Positions 16,610 through 23,565 are shown, numbered from the stretch's first letter. The stretch is 23,565 nt of DNA from an uncultured Lysobacteraceae bacterium (GCA_946482585.1 CAMLSI010000017.1:1-23565), one strand, 5' to 3'. The notes: generated by a model from the letters alone, not told the origin. Translations and numbers: made by a program.

Positions 16610-16628
16610 TGCGCTAACGCCCCGTTAA
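16610..16628 (-). promoter_or_regulatory. Shared upstream motif of paralogue 2
   Basis: On the minus strand TTAACG, five bases, TTAGCGCA, ending 57 bp before the start at 16553. It matches the motif 54 bp before paralogue 1 at 14 of the 14 non-spacer positions except one (A/G). Confidence 0.45.
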
Positions 16629-16631
16629 GCA

Positions 16632-16673
16632 GCATCCGGCGGTCCTTCCCGGTATCGGCGATACGCCGGATGC
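16632..16673. repeat. 10-bp inverted repeat upstream of paralogue 2
   Basis: GCATCCGGCG (16632-16641) and CGCCGGATGC (16664-16673) are perfect inverted copies around a 22-base loop. They abut the TTAACG motif. With no T-run it is not an obvious terminator for the gene at 16823; a regulator site or an mRNA structure is possible. Confidence 0.4.
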
Positions 16674-16822
16674 GATCGAAGAATATCGTCTGCCGGCAAC
16701 GACTTAGGAGCCGCTTTCCGACTGTGGGCCGGGCGCGGCCCCGTCTTTTCGCGCTCGCAGAATTTACAGTTGCGAAACAACCGCAACCGCGAAAACGCGC
16801 AGTCGCGGCCGTTTCGCGCGCC

Positions 16823-17731
16823 TCAGAGGCTGCCTTTCATGCTGGTCTTCTCGACCTTCCACGCGCCGCCTTCCTTGCGCAGCTTCGAGGTGCCCGTCGA
16901 CTTGCCGCCGGACTGATCGACCGCATCGATCGTGAGTTCGGCGGTGTCGCCGAAGTCCTGGCCGCCGGTCACGGTCGCGCTCTTGGGTGCGAAGGATTTC
17001 ATCATCGCGAGCATCGCGCCGAACTGCGGTTCCTTCCGCTGCGCGCGTATCTTGTCGGCCTGTTCCTTGGTCACCGTCGCGAGCATCGCGTCGACGTCGC
17101 CTTTCTGCATTGCGGCGAGATTGGCCTGGAACACCTTGCCCGGTTCGCCGCCGCCCGCGGGCAGCACCTTGCCCGTCGGCGCCGCGGCGGCGCTCGCGGC
17201 GGAAGACCCGCCCGCCGGCTTCGCCGCCGTCGTGGTCGCATAGGCGAGATCGAAACCGACGTCGCACTGCAGGTCGTCCTTGTCGGAATCGACCAGCGCG
17301 AAATCGGCGGCGATGCGCCTGGCGTCGTTCGCCTTCGCCGCGAACTCGCCGATGTCGCCGCCCGAGGTGGACACGCTCATGCCGGAGCTGCGGAAGTTCG
17401 CCGATGCCACCTTGCCGTCGGAGACCTGCAGTTCGAGCCGGCGCGAATCGCTGATATCCGCCCCCTGATCGGCGATCTCGTAGGTCTTCGCCGTCTTCTG
17501 GGCCAGCTTGACCTTGTCGATCGCGAACGTCGTGAGCACGACGATCGTGTCGAGCTTGTTCTCGTCGAACCGGTTCGCTTCCTGGAACACCGCGCCGTCC
17601 GTGAACGCGATCGTGTCGCCTTTGTAGCTGCAGCTGCCGCGCACCGCGTCGGCGCGCGCCGGCCCGGCGACGGAAACGACCGCGGCCGCGACGAAGGCGG
17701 TCCTGGCGAGAGAAACGGCGGTGGCCTTCAT
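16823..17731 (-). CDS. Exported protein with NTF2/DUF4878-like C-terminal domain
   Basis: 302 aa from the ATG at 17731, with ACGGAG about 8 bases upstream; a longer reading to 17797 has no ribosome site. The signal peptide is MKATAVSLARTAFVAAAVVSVAGPARA. The amino domain (about 28-165; GSCSYKGDTIAFTDGAVF, TYEIADQGADISDSRRLEL) is unfamiliar to me. An Ala/Pro/Gly linker (about 170-195) follows. The last about 105 residues (GKVFQANLAAMQKGDVDAML, KEQADKIRAQ, AELTIDAVDQSGGKSTGTSKLRKEGGAWKVEK) look like the cystatin/NTF2-like DUF4878 fold, often found on lipoproteins and periplasmic proteins. No active site can be named. It is periplasmic by inference. It stands alone; its 3' side has only weak hairpins (about 16769-16787). 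Confidence 0.8.
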   Translation of the reverse strand: MKATAVSLARTAFVAAAVVSVAGPARADAVRGSCSYKGDTIAFTDGAVFQEANRFDENKLDTIVVLTTFAIDKVKLAQKTAKTYEIADQGADISDSRRLELQVSDGKVASANFRSSGMSVSTSGGDIGEFAAKANDARRIAADFALVDSDKDDLQCDVGFDLAYATTTAAKPAGGSSAASAAAAPTGKVLPAGGGEPGKVFQANLAAMQKGDVDAMLATVTKEQADKIRAQRKEPQFGAMLAMMKSFAPKSATVTGGQDFGDTAELTIDAVDQSGGKSTGTSKLRKEGGAWKVEKTSMKGSL

Positions 17732-17872
17732 CGCGATGCTCCGTTCGTGGGCGGGATGGCGAGCTGATAAACGCGCCCGCAGCCGGAGAACGAACAAAGC
17801 CCCCGATCAAGGCCGGCGGATCGGAATCGAGGAGACAGGAAACCCGCTGGATGCTGCAGCGGCGCTCAGTCC

Positions 17873-17916
17873 GGAAAATCACCGCGCGGCGGGGCGCCGA
17901 CCGCCCCGCCGCGCGG
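17873..17916 (-). terminator. Strong terminator of the small membrane protein gene
   Basis: A perfect 15-bp inverted repeat (17882-17896 with 17902-17916) has a five-base loop. On the minus strand it starts 14 bp after the stop at 17931 and is followed by TGATTTTCC. The stem is all G/C, so it should be very stable. Confidence 0.8.
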
Positions 17917-17930
17917 CGCCGCTGCGACGC

Positions 17931-18368
17931 TCACGCGCGCGCCGCGACGGAACCGGCGTAGTCCGGCCTGGCGCCGAGCCGGCGCCAGCCGGCGAACTGC
18001 AGCGACGCGATGCCGAGCACGGCCAGCGCCTGCGCGATCACGACCGCGCTGCCGGCCGCCGTAGGCGCGAGACCCGCGCCGTAGAGCACCCAGAAACTCG
18101 CGGCGACCCAGGCCAGGTTGATCTCGATGACGCTCCACGCGGCGAGCCTGTGCGGCCTGGCCGCCGACACGGTCAGCGCGAGCAGCACGGCGAACGGCAG
18201 CAGCACGAATCCCGCATAGCGCAGCAGATCGACCGGCAGACCGAGCAGCGGCGCCGACCATCCGGCGCCGGCGATCAGCGCGATCGCCGTCGGAATGCAG
18301 GTGGACAGATCCAGCAGCAGCGCGCGGTGGAACAGCGGCAGTTCTCGGATGCGACGGATCGCGTTCAT
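17931..18368 (-). CDS. Small inner-membrane protein, four predicted TM helices
   Basis: 145 aa. A near-ideal AAAGGAG ribosome site precedes the ATG at 18368. Four hydrophobic segments (about residues 16-36, 44-66, 76-98, 102-122) are joined by short loops; the start is basic (MNAIRRIRELPLF) and probably cytoplasmic. No conserved catalytic or transport motif is recognised. It is divergently arranged with the XRE/MmyB regulator at 18478 over only 109 bp that hold an inverted-repeat operator candidate, so it is the likely regulated target. In other bacteria the neighbour of such regulators is commonly a short-chain dehydrogenase; a membrane protein here is less usual. Confidence 0.8.
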   Translation of the reverse strand: MNAIRRIRELPLFHRALLLDLSTCIPTAIALIAGAGWSAPLLGLPVDLLRYAGFVLLPFAVLLALTVSAARPHRLAAWSVIEINLAWVAASFWVLYGAGLAPTAAGSAVVIAQALAVLGIASLQFAGWRRLGARPDYAGSVAARA

Positions 18369-18426
18369 CACAGGCTCCTTTCGTTTGAGTTCGGAGCCAT
18401 TGAGCCGCAGCCGCTGCAGCACGTCG

Positions 18427-18468
18427 ATTACATCGGAGGTAATACGCAGACGCGGTGCGCTCGATTAC
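18427..18468. promoter_or_regulatory. Operator candidate between regulator and membrane gene
   Basis: ATTAC (18427-18431), seven bases, GTAAT (18439-18443) form a perfect dyad. A third half-site, ATTAC, lies at 18464-18468, overlapping the -10 box of the regulator. In this 109-bp divergent gap such a layout would let the regulator shut off itself and the membrane-protein gene together. The binding is inferred, not shown. Confidence 0.5.
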
Positions 18469-18478
18469 AGTCGCCGCA
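18466..18478 (+). promoter_or_regulatory. -10 box directly before a leaderless start
   Basis: TACAGT at 18466-18471 is followed by six bases and then the ATG at 18478, the spacing normally found between a -10 box and +1. No ribosome site precedes the ATG. The mRNA would therefore begin at or next to the start codon. Confidence 0.5.
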
Positions 18479-19269
18479 TGAACCTGCCCCGTCCCGTCGG
18501 CGAACAACTCCGCGACTGGCGCCAGCGCCGGCGCCTGACCCAGATGGACCTCGCCTCCATCGCCGAAACCTCGACCCGCCACGTGAGCTTCATCGAGACT
18601 GGGCGCTCGCTGCCGAGCCGCGCGATGCTGATGCGGCTGGCCGAACGCCTCGACGTACCGCTGCGCGAGCGCAACCAGCTGCTGACCGCCGCAGGCCTCG
18701 CGCCGATGTATCGCGAAAGCCGGCTCGACGAACCCGCGCTCGAACAGGCGCGCGCCGCGGTCGATCTCGTGCTCAAGGGCCACGAGCCCTATCCCGCGCT
18801 CGCGGTCGACCGGCACTGGAACATCGTCGCGACGAACCGCGCGATCCTGCCGTTCCTCGACGGCGCCGCCGCGCATCTGCTGCAGCCGCCGATCAACATG
18901 ATGCGGCTGAGCCTGCATCCCGAAGGCCTCGCGCCGCGCATCGTCAACTTCGGCCAGATCCGCGCGCATCTGCTGCACAACGCGCAGCGCCAGGTCGATG
19001 CGACCGGCGATCCGCTGCATCGCGCGCTGTACGACGAAATCGCCGCCTATCCGGTGCCGCCCGACACGAGCGGCGATCCGCCGACGCTCGCGGACAACGT
19101 CGCGATGCAACTGCGCCTGCGCAGCGAACACGGCGTGCTCTCGTTCATCAGCACGATCACGGTATTCGGCACGCCGCTCGACGTCACGCTCGCCGAACTC
19201 GCGATCGAATCCTTCTTCCCCGCCGACGCTCACACGGCGAGCGTGTTGCGCGGACTACTGCCCGACTGA
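18478..19269 (+). CDS. XRE-family regulator with MmyB-like domain
   Basis: 263 aa. Helix-turn-helix at about 10-65 (QLRDWRQRRRLTQMDLASIAE, TSTRHVSFIETGRSLPSRAML) and MmyB-like ligand domain at about 90-255 (LKGHEPYPALAVDRHWNIVATNRA, INMMRLSLHPEGLAPRIVNF, FISTITVFGTPLDVTLAELAIESFFPAD). This is a full-length member of the group. The start at 18478 lacks a Shine-Dalgarno site but fits leaderless initiation. It is divergent from a small membrane-protein gene and likely represses it and itself through the ATTAC-type dyad. Its last 40 bp overlap, on the opposite strand, the end of the hybrid kinase gene, so the C-terminal codons of both are constrained. It is a clear paralogue of the regulator at 5699-6508. 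Confidence 0.9.
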   Translation: MNLPRPVGEQLRDWRQRRRLTQMDLASIAETSTRHVSFIETGRSLPSRAMLMRLAERLDVPLRERNQLLTAAGLAPMYRESRLDEPALEQARAAVDLVLKGHEPYPALAVDRHWNIVATNRAILPFLDGAAAHLLQPPINMMRLSLHPEGLAPRIVNFGQIRAHLLHNAQRQVDATGDPLHRALYDEIAAYPVPPDTSGDPPTLADNVAMQLRLRSEHGVLSFISTITVFGTPLDVTLAELAIESFFPADAHTASVLRGLLPD

Positions 19270-21422
19270 GCGCCGGCCGCCGGCGCGTGCGCCAGCATCT
19301 CGCCGATCTTCGCGGCCAGCTGCTCGATCGTGAACGGCTTGGTGATCATGGCCATGTTGGCGCCGAGAAAGCGCGCGCGGATCGCCGCGTTTTCGGCGTA
19401 GCCGGTCGCGAACAGGATCGGCAGTTCGGGACGATGCTTGCGCGCGACTTCGGCCAGCTCGCGGCCGTTCATGCCGGGCAGACCGACGTCGGAAATCATC
19501 AGGTCGATGCGCCGCCCCGACGCGAGAATCGGAATCGCGACGAGCGCTTCCGGCGCTTCGAGCGCGACGTAGCCGAGCTGTTCCAGCACCACGCGCACGA
19601 GCATGCGCACGGCCTCGTCGTCCTCGACGAGCAGCACGCACTGGCCTTCGCCATTGCTGTCGGCGTCGGCGGCCGGCTGCTCTGCAGCGACCGCCGCGGC
19701 ATCGGTGGCTGGCAGCAGCAGGCTGACCGTCGTGCCGACATCGGGCGTGCTTTCCAGACGCACTTCGCCGCCGCTCTGCTGCGCGAAGCCGTAGACCATC
19801 GACAGCCCGAGCCCCGTGCCCTGCCCCAGCGGCTTGGTCGTGAAGAACGGCTCGAACACCTTGTCCAGCAGTTCCGGCGCCATGCCGACGCCGCTGTCGG
19901 ACACGCTGATCACGATGTAGCGTCCCGGTTTCAGCGCGGGCTTGTCGGCGGTGGGGTCCGCCGCGTCGACGACGACACTGCGCGTGCGCACACGGAGCGT
20001 GCCGCCGTCGGGCATCGCATCGCGCGCGTTGATCGCGAGATTGAGAATCGCGCTTTCGAGTTCGCTCGCGTCGGCGATACCGGCGGGCAGCGCGGGGTCG
20101 AGATCCAGCGACACGCTGATCCGCTCGCCCATGGTGCGGCGCAGGAGATCGCCGAGCGAATCGACGAGTGCGTTCATGTCGATCGGCTTGGAATCGAGTG
20201 ACTGGCGTCGCGAGAACGCGAGCAGGCGCTGCGTCAGCGACGCGGCGCGATGGGCCGATGCGAGCGCGAGCTGCACGAATTCGCCGATACCCTCGATCTT
20301 GCCGCTGTTCAGGCGCATGCGCACGATGTCGAGCGAGCCGATGACGCCGGTCAGCATGTTGTTGAAGTCGTGTGCGATGCCGCCGGTCAGCTGGCCGATC
20401 GCCTCCATCTTCTGGCTCTGGCGCAACGCCGCCTCGACGCGCGCGCGATTCGCGATCTCGGCGTTGAGCTCCGCGGTGCGCTCGACGACCTTGGTTTCCA
20501 GTTCGGCGGCGGCGTGCCGCAGCACCTCCGCCGCTTCGACGCGCACCGTCACGTCATGCGCGAAGAGATGGAACCCGTCGATGGCGCCGGCCTCGTTGCG
20601 TCGCGGCAGATAGCGCACTTCCGCCTCGCGCCGGCGTCCGTCGCGATGCGGCCAGCTCACCTGCACCAGCATGTCTTCGCCCGCCAGCGCGCGGTCCATG
20701 TACGGCTTGCGCGCCAGGAACACCTCGTCGCCGACGATCTCGTCGATGCGCCGCCCAAGCAGGCTCCGCGGCGCATGGTATAGCCAGTTCTCGCATTCCC
20801 GGTTGGCGAAGCGATAGCGGTAGTCGCTGTCGATGAAGCCGATGAACACGGGCAGCGCGTCGGTCACGCGCCGCAATTCCGCTTCGCTCGCCGCGAGCGC
20901 TCCGCGGCTCAGCGCCAGCGCATTCGTGCTCTGCGCAATCTCGACGAGCCGGTCGCGCATCGCGAACTGGCGCTGGCGGCTGCGCAGCGCGGTATCGATC
21001 GCGCTCAGCAGCGAACGCGAACTCAGCGGCCGCTCCAGCACCACGACGTTGCTCGCGAGCTCGGACAGCTCGCGCGCGCGGTGCGGCGGCCCGTAGACCC
21101 AGCTCGACTGGCGCGCCGCGAGCAGGATGAACGGGACTTCCGACCACGGCGGCTGCCGTGCCAGCGCATGGCGCAGCGGCGTCAGATCGCCGCGTACGCC
21201 GTCCTCGGTCACGAGCACGGCGCCGGTATGATCGTCGAGCGCCATCGACACTTCCGTCAGGTCGGCGCATACGCGGCCGTCGTAACCGCCCTCGCGCAGC
21301 AGATGCGCGACGTGCGTCGCGTCGCTCCCGTAAGGCGCGCAGACGAGGATGCGGTGTCCTTCCGATGCGGTTCTATGCGCCAAGGGACCGGTCTTCCATG
21401 AGCGGGGCGCGCGCGCCCACAT
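19230..21422 (-). CDS. Hybrid histidine kinase with N-terminal degenerate receiver
   Basis: 730 aa if started at the ATG at 21422; a TTG at 21383, with GGAAG upstream and overlapping the previous stop, would give 717 aa. Layout: receiver-like fold at about 22-135 lacking the usual Asp (LVTEDG) and Lys (LERPL); PAS domain at about 185-295 (LPVFIGFIDSDYRYRFANREC); short coiled coil; HisKA with His351 in GGIAHDFNN; HATPase (NLAINARDAMPDGG, DSGVGM, GQGTGLGLSM); C-terminal receiver with Asp645 (ISDVGLPG) and Lys in ITKPF. No membrane segment, so it is a cytoplasmic kinase. It overlaps the KaiC-like gene and must be translated with it, so the two are likely one signalling unit. Output would be intramolecular phosphorelay to Asp645; no separate DNA-binding partner is nearby. 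Confidence 0.9.
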   Translation of the reverse strand: MWARAPRSWKTGPLAHRTASEGHRILVCAPYGSDATHVAHLLREGGYDGRVCADLTEVSMALDDHTGAVLVTEDGVRGDLTPLRHALARQPPWSEVPFILLAARQSSWVYGPPHRARELSELASNVVVLERPLSSRSLLSAIDTALRSRQRQFAMRDRLVEIAQSTNALALSRGALAASEAELRRVTDALPVFIGFIDSDYRYRFANRECENWLYHAPRSLLGRRIDEIVGDEVFLARKPYMDRALAGEDMLVQVSWPHRDGRRREAEVRYLPRRNEAGAIDGFHLFAHDVTVRVEAAEVLRHAAAELETKVVERTAELNAEIANRARVEAALRQSQKMEAIGQLTGGIAHDFNNMLTGVIGSLDIVRMRLNSGKIEGIGEFVQLALASAHRAASLTQRLLAFSRRQSLDSKPIDMNALVDSLGDLLRRTMGERISVSLDLDPALPAGIADASELESAILNLAINARDAMPDGGTLRVRTRSVVVDAADPTADKPALKPGRYIVISVSDSGVGMAPELLDKVFEPFFTTKPLGQGTGLGLSMVYGFAQQSGGEVRLESTPDVGTTVSLLLPATDAAAVAAEQPAADADSNGEGQCVLLVEDDEAVRMLVRVVLEQLGYVALEAPEALVAIPILASGRRIDLMISDVGLPGMNGRELAEVARKHRPELPILFATGYAENAAIRARFLGANMAMITKPFTIEQLAAKIGEMLAHAPAAGAQSGSSPRNTLAV

Positions 21423-22875
21423 AGACCGGCGTGCCCGTCATGACGCCGCGGAACTCGGCCAGCGGCGCGCCGACGCGCAGCCCGCGCGCGTCGATGCGCA
21501 GCTCGCGGATGCTGTCCTCATGGCTGCCGCCGCGATTCTTGATGACCGAGATGGCCTTGCGGATGCGGCCGTCGGCTTCGAAGAAGCGCGTCAGCACCAC
21601 GGCATCCGCGATGTAGGAAATGTTGAGCGTGCCGGTCGTCATCGTCCCCACGAGGCCGCTCTGCGGATGGATCACGATCGTCGCTACGCCCTGATGATTC
21701 AGGTACGACAGCAGCTCGTGCAATTGCAGGAGCATCTGCTGCGTTCGCGGCATCGCTGCGAGATAGCCGTCGATGCTGTCGATGACGATGACGCGGCAGT
21801 TCTTCTGTTCCACCGCTTCGCGGATGCGCGAGGCGAGCTCGCCCGGCGACATCTGCGCCGGATCGACCTGCTGCAGGATCAGCCGACCGTCGGCGATGTG
21901 GCCGCCGAGATCCATGCCCATCGACTTCGCACGCGTGAGCAGGGTGCCGACGCGTTCGTCGAACTCGAAGATCGCGCAGGCTTCGCCGCGTTCGCACGCG
22001 GCGTGGACGTACTGCAGGCCGATCGTGGTCTTGCCGCTGCCGGCCGGCCCCGTGATCAGCGTGCACGTACCGCGCAACGGTCCGCCCGCGAGCAGCGCAT
22101 CGAGTTCAGACACGCCGCTCGGCAGCGTCTCGGCCACGAACGGCGCATGGTGTTCTGCGGCGATGAGCCGCGGAAACACGTCGATGCCGCCGCGGCGGAT
22201 GCGCATGTCGTGGAATCCCGCGACGAAATCGATCCCGCGCAATTTCTGCACTTCGATACGACGCAGCGCGGTTCCGAATTCCGGCGTGACGCGATCGAGC
22301 GTGACGACGCCGTGACAGAGACTGTGAAGGTGCGCATCGCGCGTCGACGTTTCGCCGGTCAGGTCGTCGAGTAGCATGACCGTGATCTTCCGGCCCGCGA
22401 AATACTGCTTGAGCGCGAGCACCTGGCGCCGATAGCGCAGCGGATCCTGCGCCAGCAGGCGCAGTTCGGAAAGGCTGTCGAAGATCACGCGCGTCGGCGA
22501 CGTCGCCTCGACCTGTTCCTGGATCAGCCGGATCGTGCCGCCGAGTTCGAGCTCCCACGGATGCAGCACCGACTGATCGCGCGTCACGCCGAGCGTTTCC
22601 TCGGCATTGGCGAGTTCGAACAGCGCGAGACCCGACAGGCTCCAGCCGTGCGACTGCGCAACCGCGTCGAGTTCCTCGGTGGTTTCCGACAGCGTCACAT
22701 AGAGGCCGCGCTCGCCGCGGCGCAGGCCGTCGAGCAGGAACTGCAGGGCCAGCGTCGTCTTGCCCGACCCGGGCGCTCCCTCGACCAGATAGAGGCGATG
22801 CGGCGCGAAACCGCCGCGCAACACACCGTCCAGACCGGAAATGCCCGAGGAAATTCTCGGCGGCGCAGCAGACAT
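21373..22875 (-). CDS. KaiC-like double RecA-domain ATPase
   Basis: 500 aa, ATG at 22875 after CGGAGAA. Two KaiC/RadA-type domains: CI Walker A GAPGSGKTT (33-41), Walker B VIFDSL (130-135); CII Walker A GPAGSGKTT (276-284), Walker B VIVIDS (362-367). The C-terminal hallmark RKAISVIKNRGGSHEDSIRE and EFRGVMTGTP align with cyanobacterial KaiC. By alignment from memory, the CI catalytic Glu pair is Ser63-Glu64 and the CII pair Asp306-Glu307, so each keeps its second Glu. At the KaiC phosphosites, Ser431 is kept as Ser420 but Thr432 is Tyr421. The length matches KaiC without its long tail. No kaiA or kaiB in the window. The partner is the overlapping hybrid kinase. A clock function is not implied; KaiC homologues also serve stress responses. 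The leader carries a long inverted repeat. Confidence 0.9.
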   Translation of the reverse strand: MSAAPPRISSGISGLDGVLRGGFAPHRLYLVEGAPGSGKTTLALQFLLDGLRRGERGLYVTLSETTEELDAVAQSHGWSLSGLALFELANAEETLGVTRDQSVLHPWELELGGTIRLIQEQVEATSPTRVIFDSLSELRLLAQDPLRYRRQVLALKQYFAGRKITVMLLDDLTGETSTRDAHLHSLCHGVVTLDRVTPEFGTALRRIEVQKLRGIDFVAGFHDMRIRRGGIDVFPRLIAAEHHAPFVAETLPSGVSELDALLAGGPLRGTCTLITGPAGSGKTTIGLQYVHAACERGEACAIFEFDERVGTLLTRAKSMGMDLGGHIADGRLILQQVDPAQMSPGELASRIREAVEQKNCRVIVIDSIDGYLAAMPRTQQMLLQLHELLSYLNHQGVATIVIHPQSGLVGTMTTGTLNISYIADAVVLTRFFEADGRIRKAISVIKNRGGSHEDSIRELRIDARGLRVGAPLAEFRGVMTGTPVYVGARAPLMEDRSLGA

Positions 22876-23180
22876 GCAGTTCTCCGAGGGCCGAAGTCCG
22901 CAGTGCCGACGCCGCCGTCCATGCGGGCGAGACCGCCGCTGTCGACTGCGACATCCGGCGACGGGCCGTCCTGCGGACTTCGCCGGCGCGTCGCATGGTT
23001 TCCTGAGGGACTGCAAGAGGAGTGCGCATCCATGCGCGGCAGGCAATCCTCGCGTCGGTGAGCCTGCCGCGGCGCAGGTGATGAGCTCGTGAGTGCAACG
23101 GGCAGAGAGCGCGAAGATAGTGACGGAAATCGCGCGCCGGCGACCGCGTCGCGGCTGCCGGCGCCATCCGCTACGCGCCG
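22876..23180 (-). other. Leader/intergenic region upstream of the KaiC-like gene
   Basis: About 305 bp without a credible gene on either strand. It holds a 12-bp perfect inverted repeat (22892-22903 and 22971-22982) close to the ribosome site of the KaiC-like gene. The rest is GC-rich with no clear promoter hexamers. Confidence 0.5.
22892..22982 (-). repeat. Long stem in the KaiC-like gene leader
   Basis: CGAAGTCCGCAG (22892-22903) and CTGCGGACTTCG (22971-22982) are perfect inverted copies 67 bases apart. In the mRNA the closing arm ends 16 bases before the start codon, next to the CGGAG ribosome site. The internal segment can also pair (CCGTCGC with GCGGCGG). A translation-control structure or a transcription-factor double site is possible. 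Confidence 0.5.
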
Positions 23181-23537
23181 CTAGTCGGCAATGACGTGGT
23201 ACCCGCGCCCCTCGAGGCAGCGCGACACGATCGCGCGCTGTTCGTACGAGCCTTCGATGCCGCCGGCGATGCCGTAGCTCGTCGCGCTCCAGGCTGCGAC
23301 ATGGGCGACATCGTCGCCGCGCAGGCCGACCGCGAGTGCGAACAGCGCGCCGATCGCGGCGCCGGCCGTTGCCGCGCCGGCGGCCTTGGCGGCCGCCGGA
23401 CGGCGATCGGCGAGCTGCTGGCACTCGGCCAGATCGGCCTCGTAGCTGCCGCGGCTCACGCCCGAATCGACGATGGGCCGGTACGTCACCGGCGCACAGC
23501 CAGCGCAGAACAGCACACACAGCCACAGGATTCTCAT
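23181..23537 (-). CDS. Small lipoprotein with glycine-zipper segment
   Basis: 118 aa from the second of two adjacent ATGs (23537), where GGAG is six bases upstream; the first, at 23540, is only three bases from it. Lipoprotein signal with lipobox LFCAGC (Cys13). A Gly/Ala-rich segment (AAGAATAGAAIGALFALAVG, then SYGIAGGIEGSYEQ) has the small-residue spacing of glycine-zipper proteins, and three further cysteines lie near C-x-x-L (ECQQL, RCLEGRGYHV). The pattern Y-x-x-DLAECQQL...CLExRGY is shared by many short lipoproteins of Proteobacteria that carry glycine zippers. It probably sits in the outer membrane facing the periplasm. The function is unknown. The gene is co-directional with, but 305 bp before, the KaiC-like gene, so it need not belong to that operon. 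Confidence 0.82.
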   Translation of the reverse strand: MRILWLCVLFCAGCAPVTYRPIVDSGVSRGSYEADLAECQQLADRRPAAAKAAGAATAGAAIGALFALAVGLRGDDVAHVAAWSATSYGIAGGIEGSYEQRAIVSRCLEGRGYHVIAD

Positions 23538-23565
23538 CATGTACTCCGCGTCCGGACCGGCGTCG

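Noticed and set aside
16726..16748. GGGCC/GGCCC hairpin followed by CGTCTTTTC on the + strand
   Set aside because: No + strand gene ends nearby and the stem is only five pairs.
16769..16787. GTTGCG/CGCAAC hairpin downstream of the exported protein at 16823
   Set aside because: Six-pair stem without a T-run. It could be a weak transcript end but does not stand as a terminator call.
22876..23526. Amino-terminal extension of the KaiC-like gene through the leader and over the small lipoprotein gene
   Set aside because: It is arginine/glycine-rich without family motifs. The ATG at 22875 has a good ribosome site and matches the KaiC amino end.

Overview
The window is GC-rich, densely coding bacterial chromosome. 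Gammaproteobacteria, and more narrowly a Xanthomonadales/Lysobacterales (Rhodanobacteraceae-like) organism, is the best guess. The reasons are near-uniform G/C at third codon positions, many Sec-exported proteins of unknown function, a secreted esterase ending in NGFEP (a C-terminal ending I associate with that group), and start regions in which a -10 box lies directly before the ATG. This assignment is inference. I see no rRNA, tRNA, CRISPR array, prophage block or intact insertion sequence.

Layout, left to right. (1) 1-3507: a secreted protein of unknown function (+) converges on a secreted esterase with a malectin-like C-terminus (-). (2) 3590-5656: a sulfatase with its own promoter (+). 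It converges on an XRE/MmyB-type regulator (-); a palindromic intergenic repeat lies between them and supplies the regulator's stop codon. (3) 6781-9034: a small secreted protein, a frameshift-disrupted secreted-protein gene and an esterase lipoprotein, all +. (4) 9201-10911: a secreted fibre-like protein with a C-terminal S74 self-cleaving chaperone domain and a strong terminator. A short ISL3-type transposase remnant follows immediately. (5) 11422-13947: a GT-C type membrane glycosyltransferase (-) divergent from an HD-domain phosphohydrolase (+). (6) 13958-16553: two tandem secreted paralogues (-) that share all 12 cysteines and a common upstream motif. (7) 16823-18368: a periplasmic protein and a small membrane protein (-), the latter closed by a perfect 15-bp terminator hairpin. 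(8) 18478-19269: a second XRE/MmyB regulator (+), apparently leaderless, divergent from the small membrane protein across an inverted-repeat operator candidate. (9) 19230-22875: a two-gene operon (-) with a KaiC-like double-ATPase protein followed by an overlapping hybrid histidine kinase, and a long inverted repeat in its leader. (10) 23181-23537: a small glycine-rich lipoprotein (-).

Most genes stand alone with their own start signals. The clear functional units are the KaiC-like/hybrid kinase pair (a probable signalling module with no kaiA or kaiB visible here), the regulator/membrane-protein divergent pair, and the duplicated 12-cysteine secreted proteins. These, together with the structured leader of the KaiC-like gene, are the most interesting content. 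Nothing here can be proven to be a new defence or mobile system.
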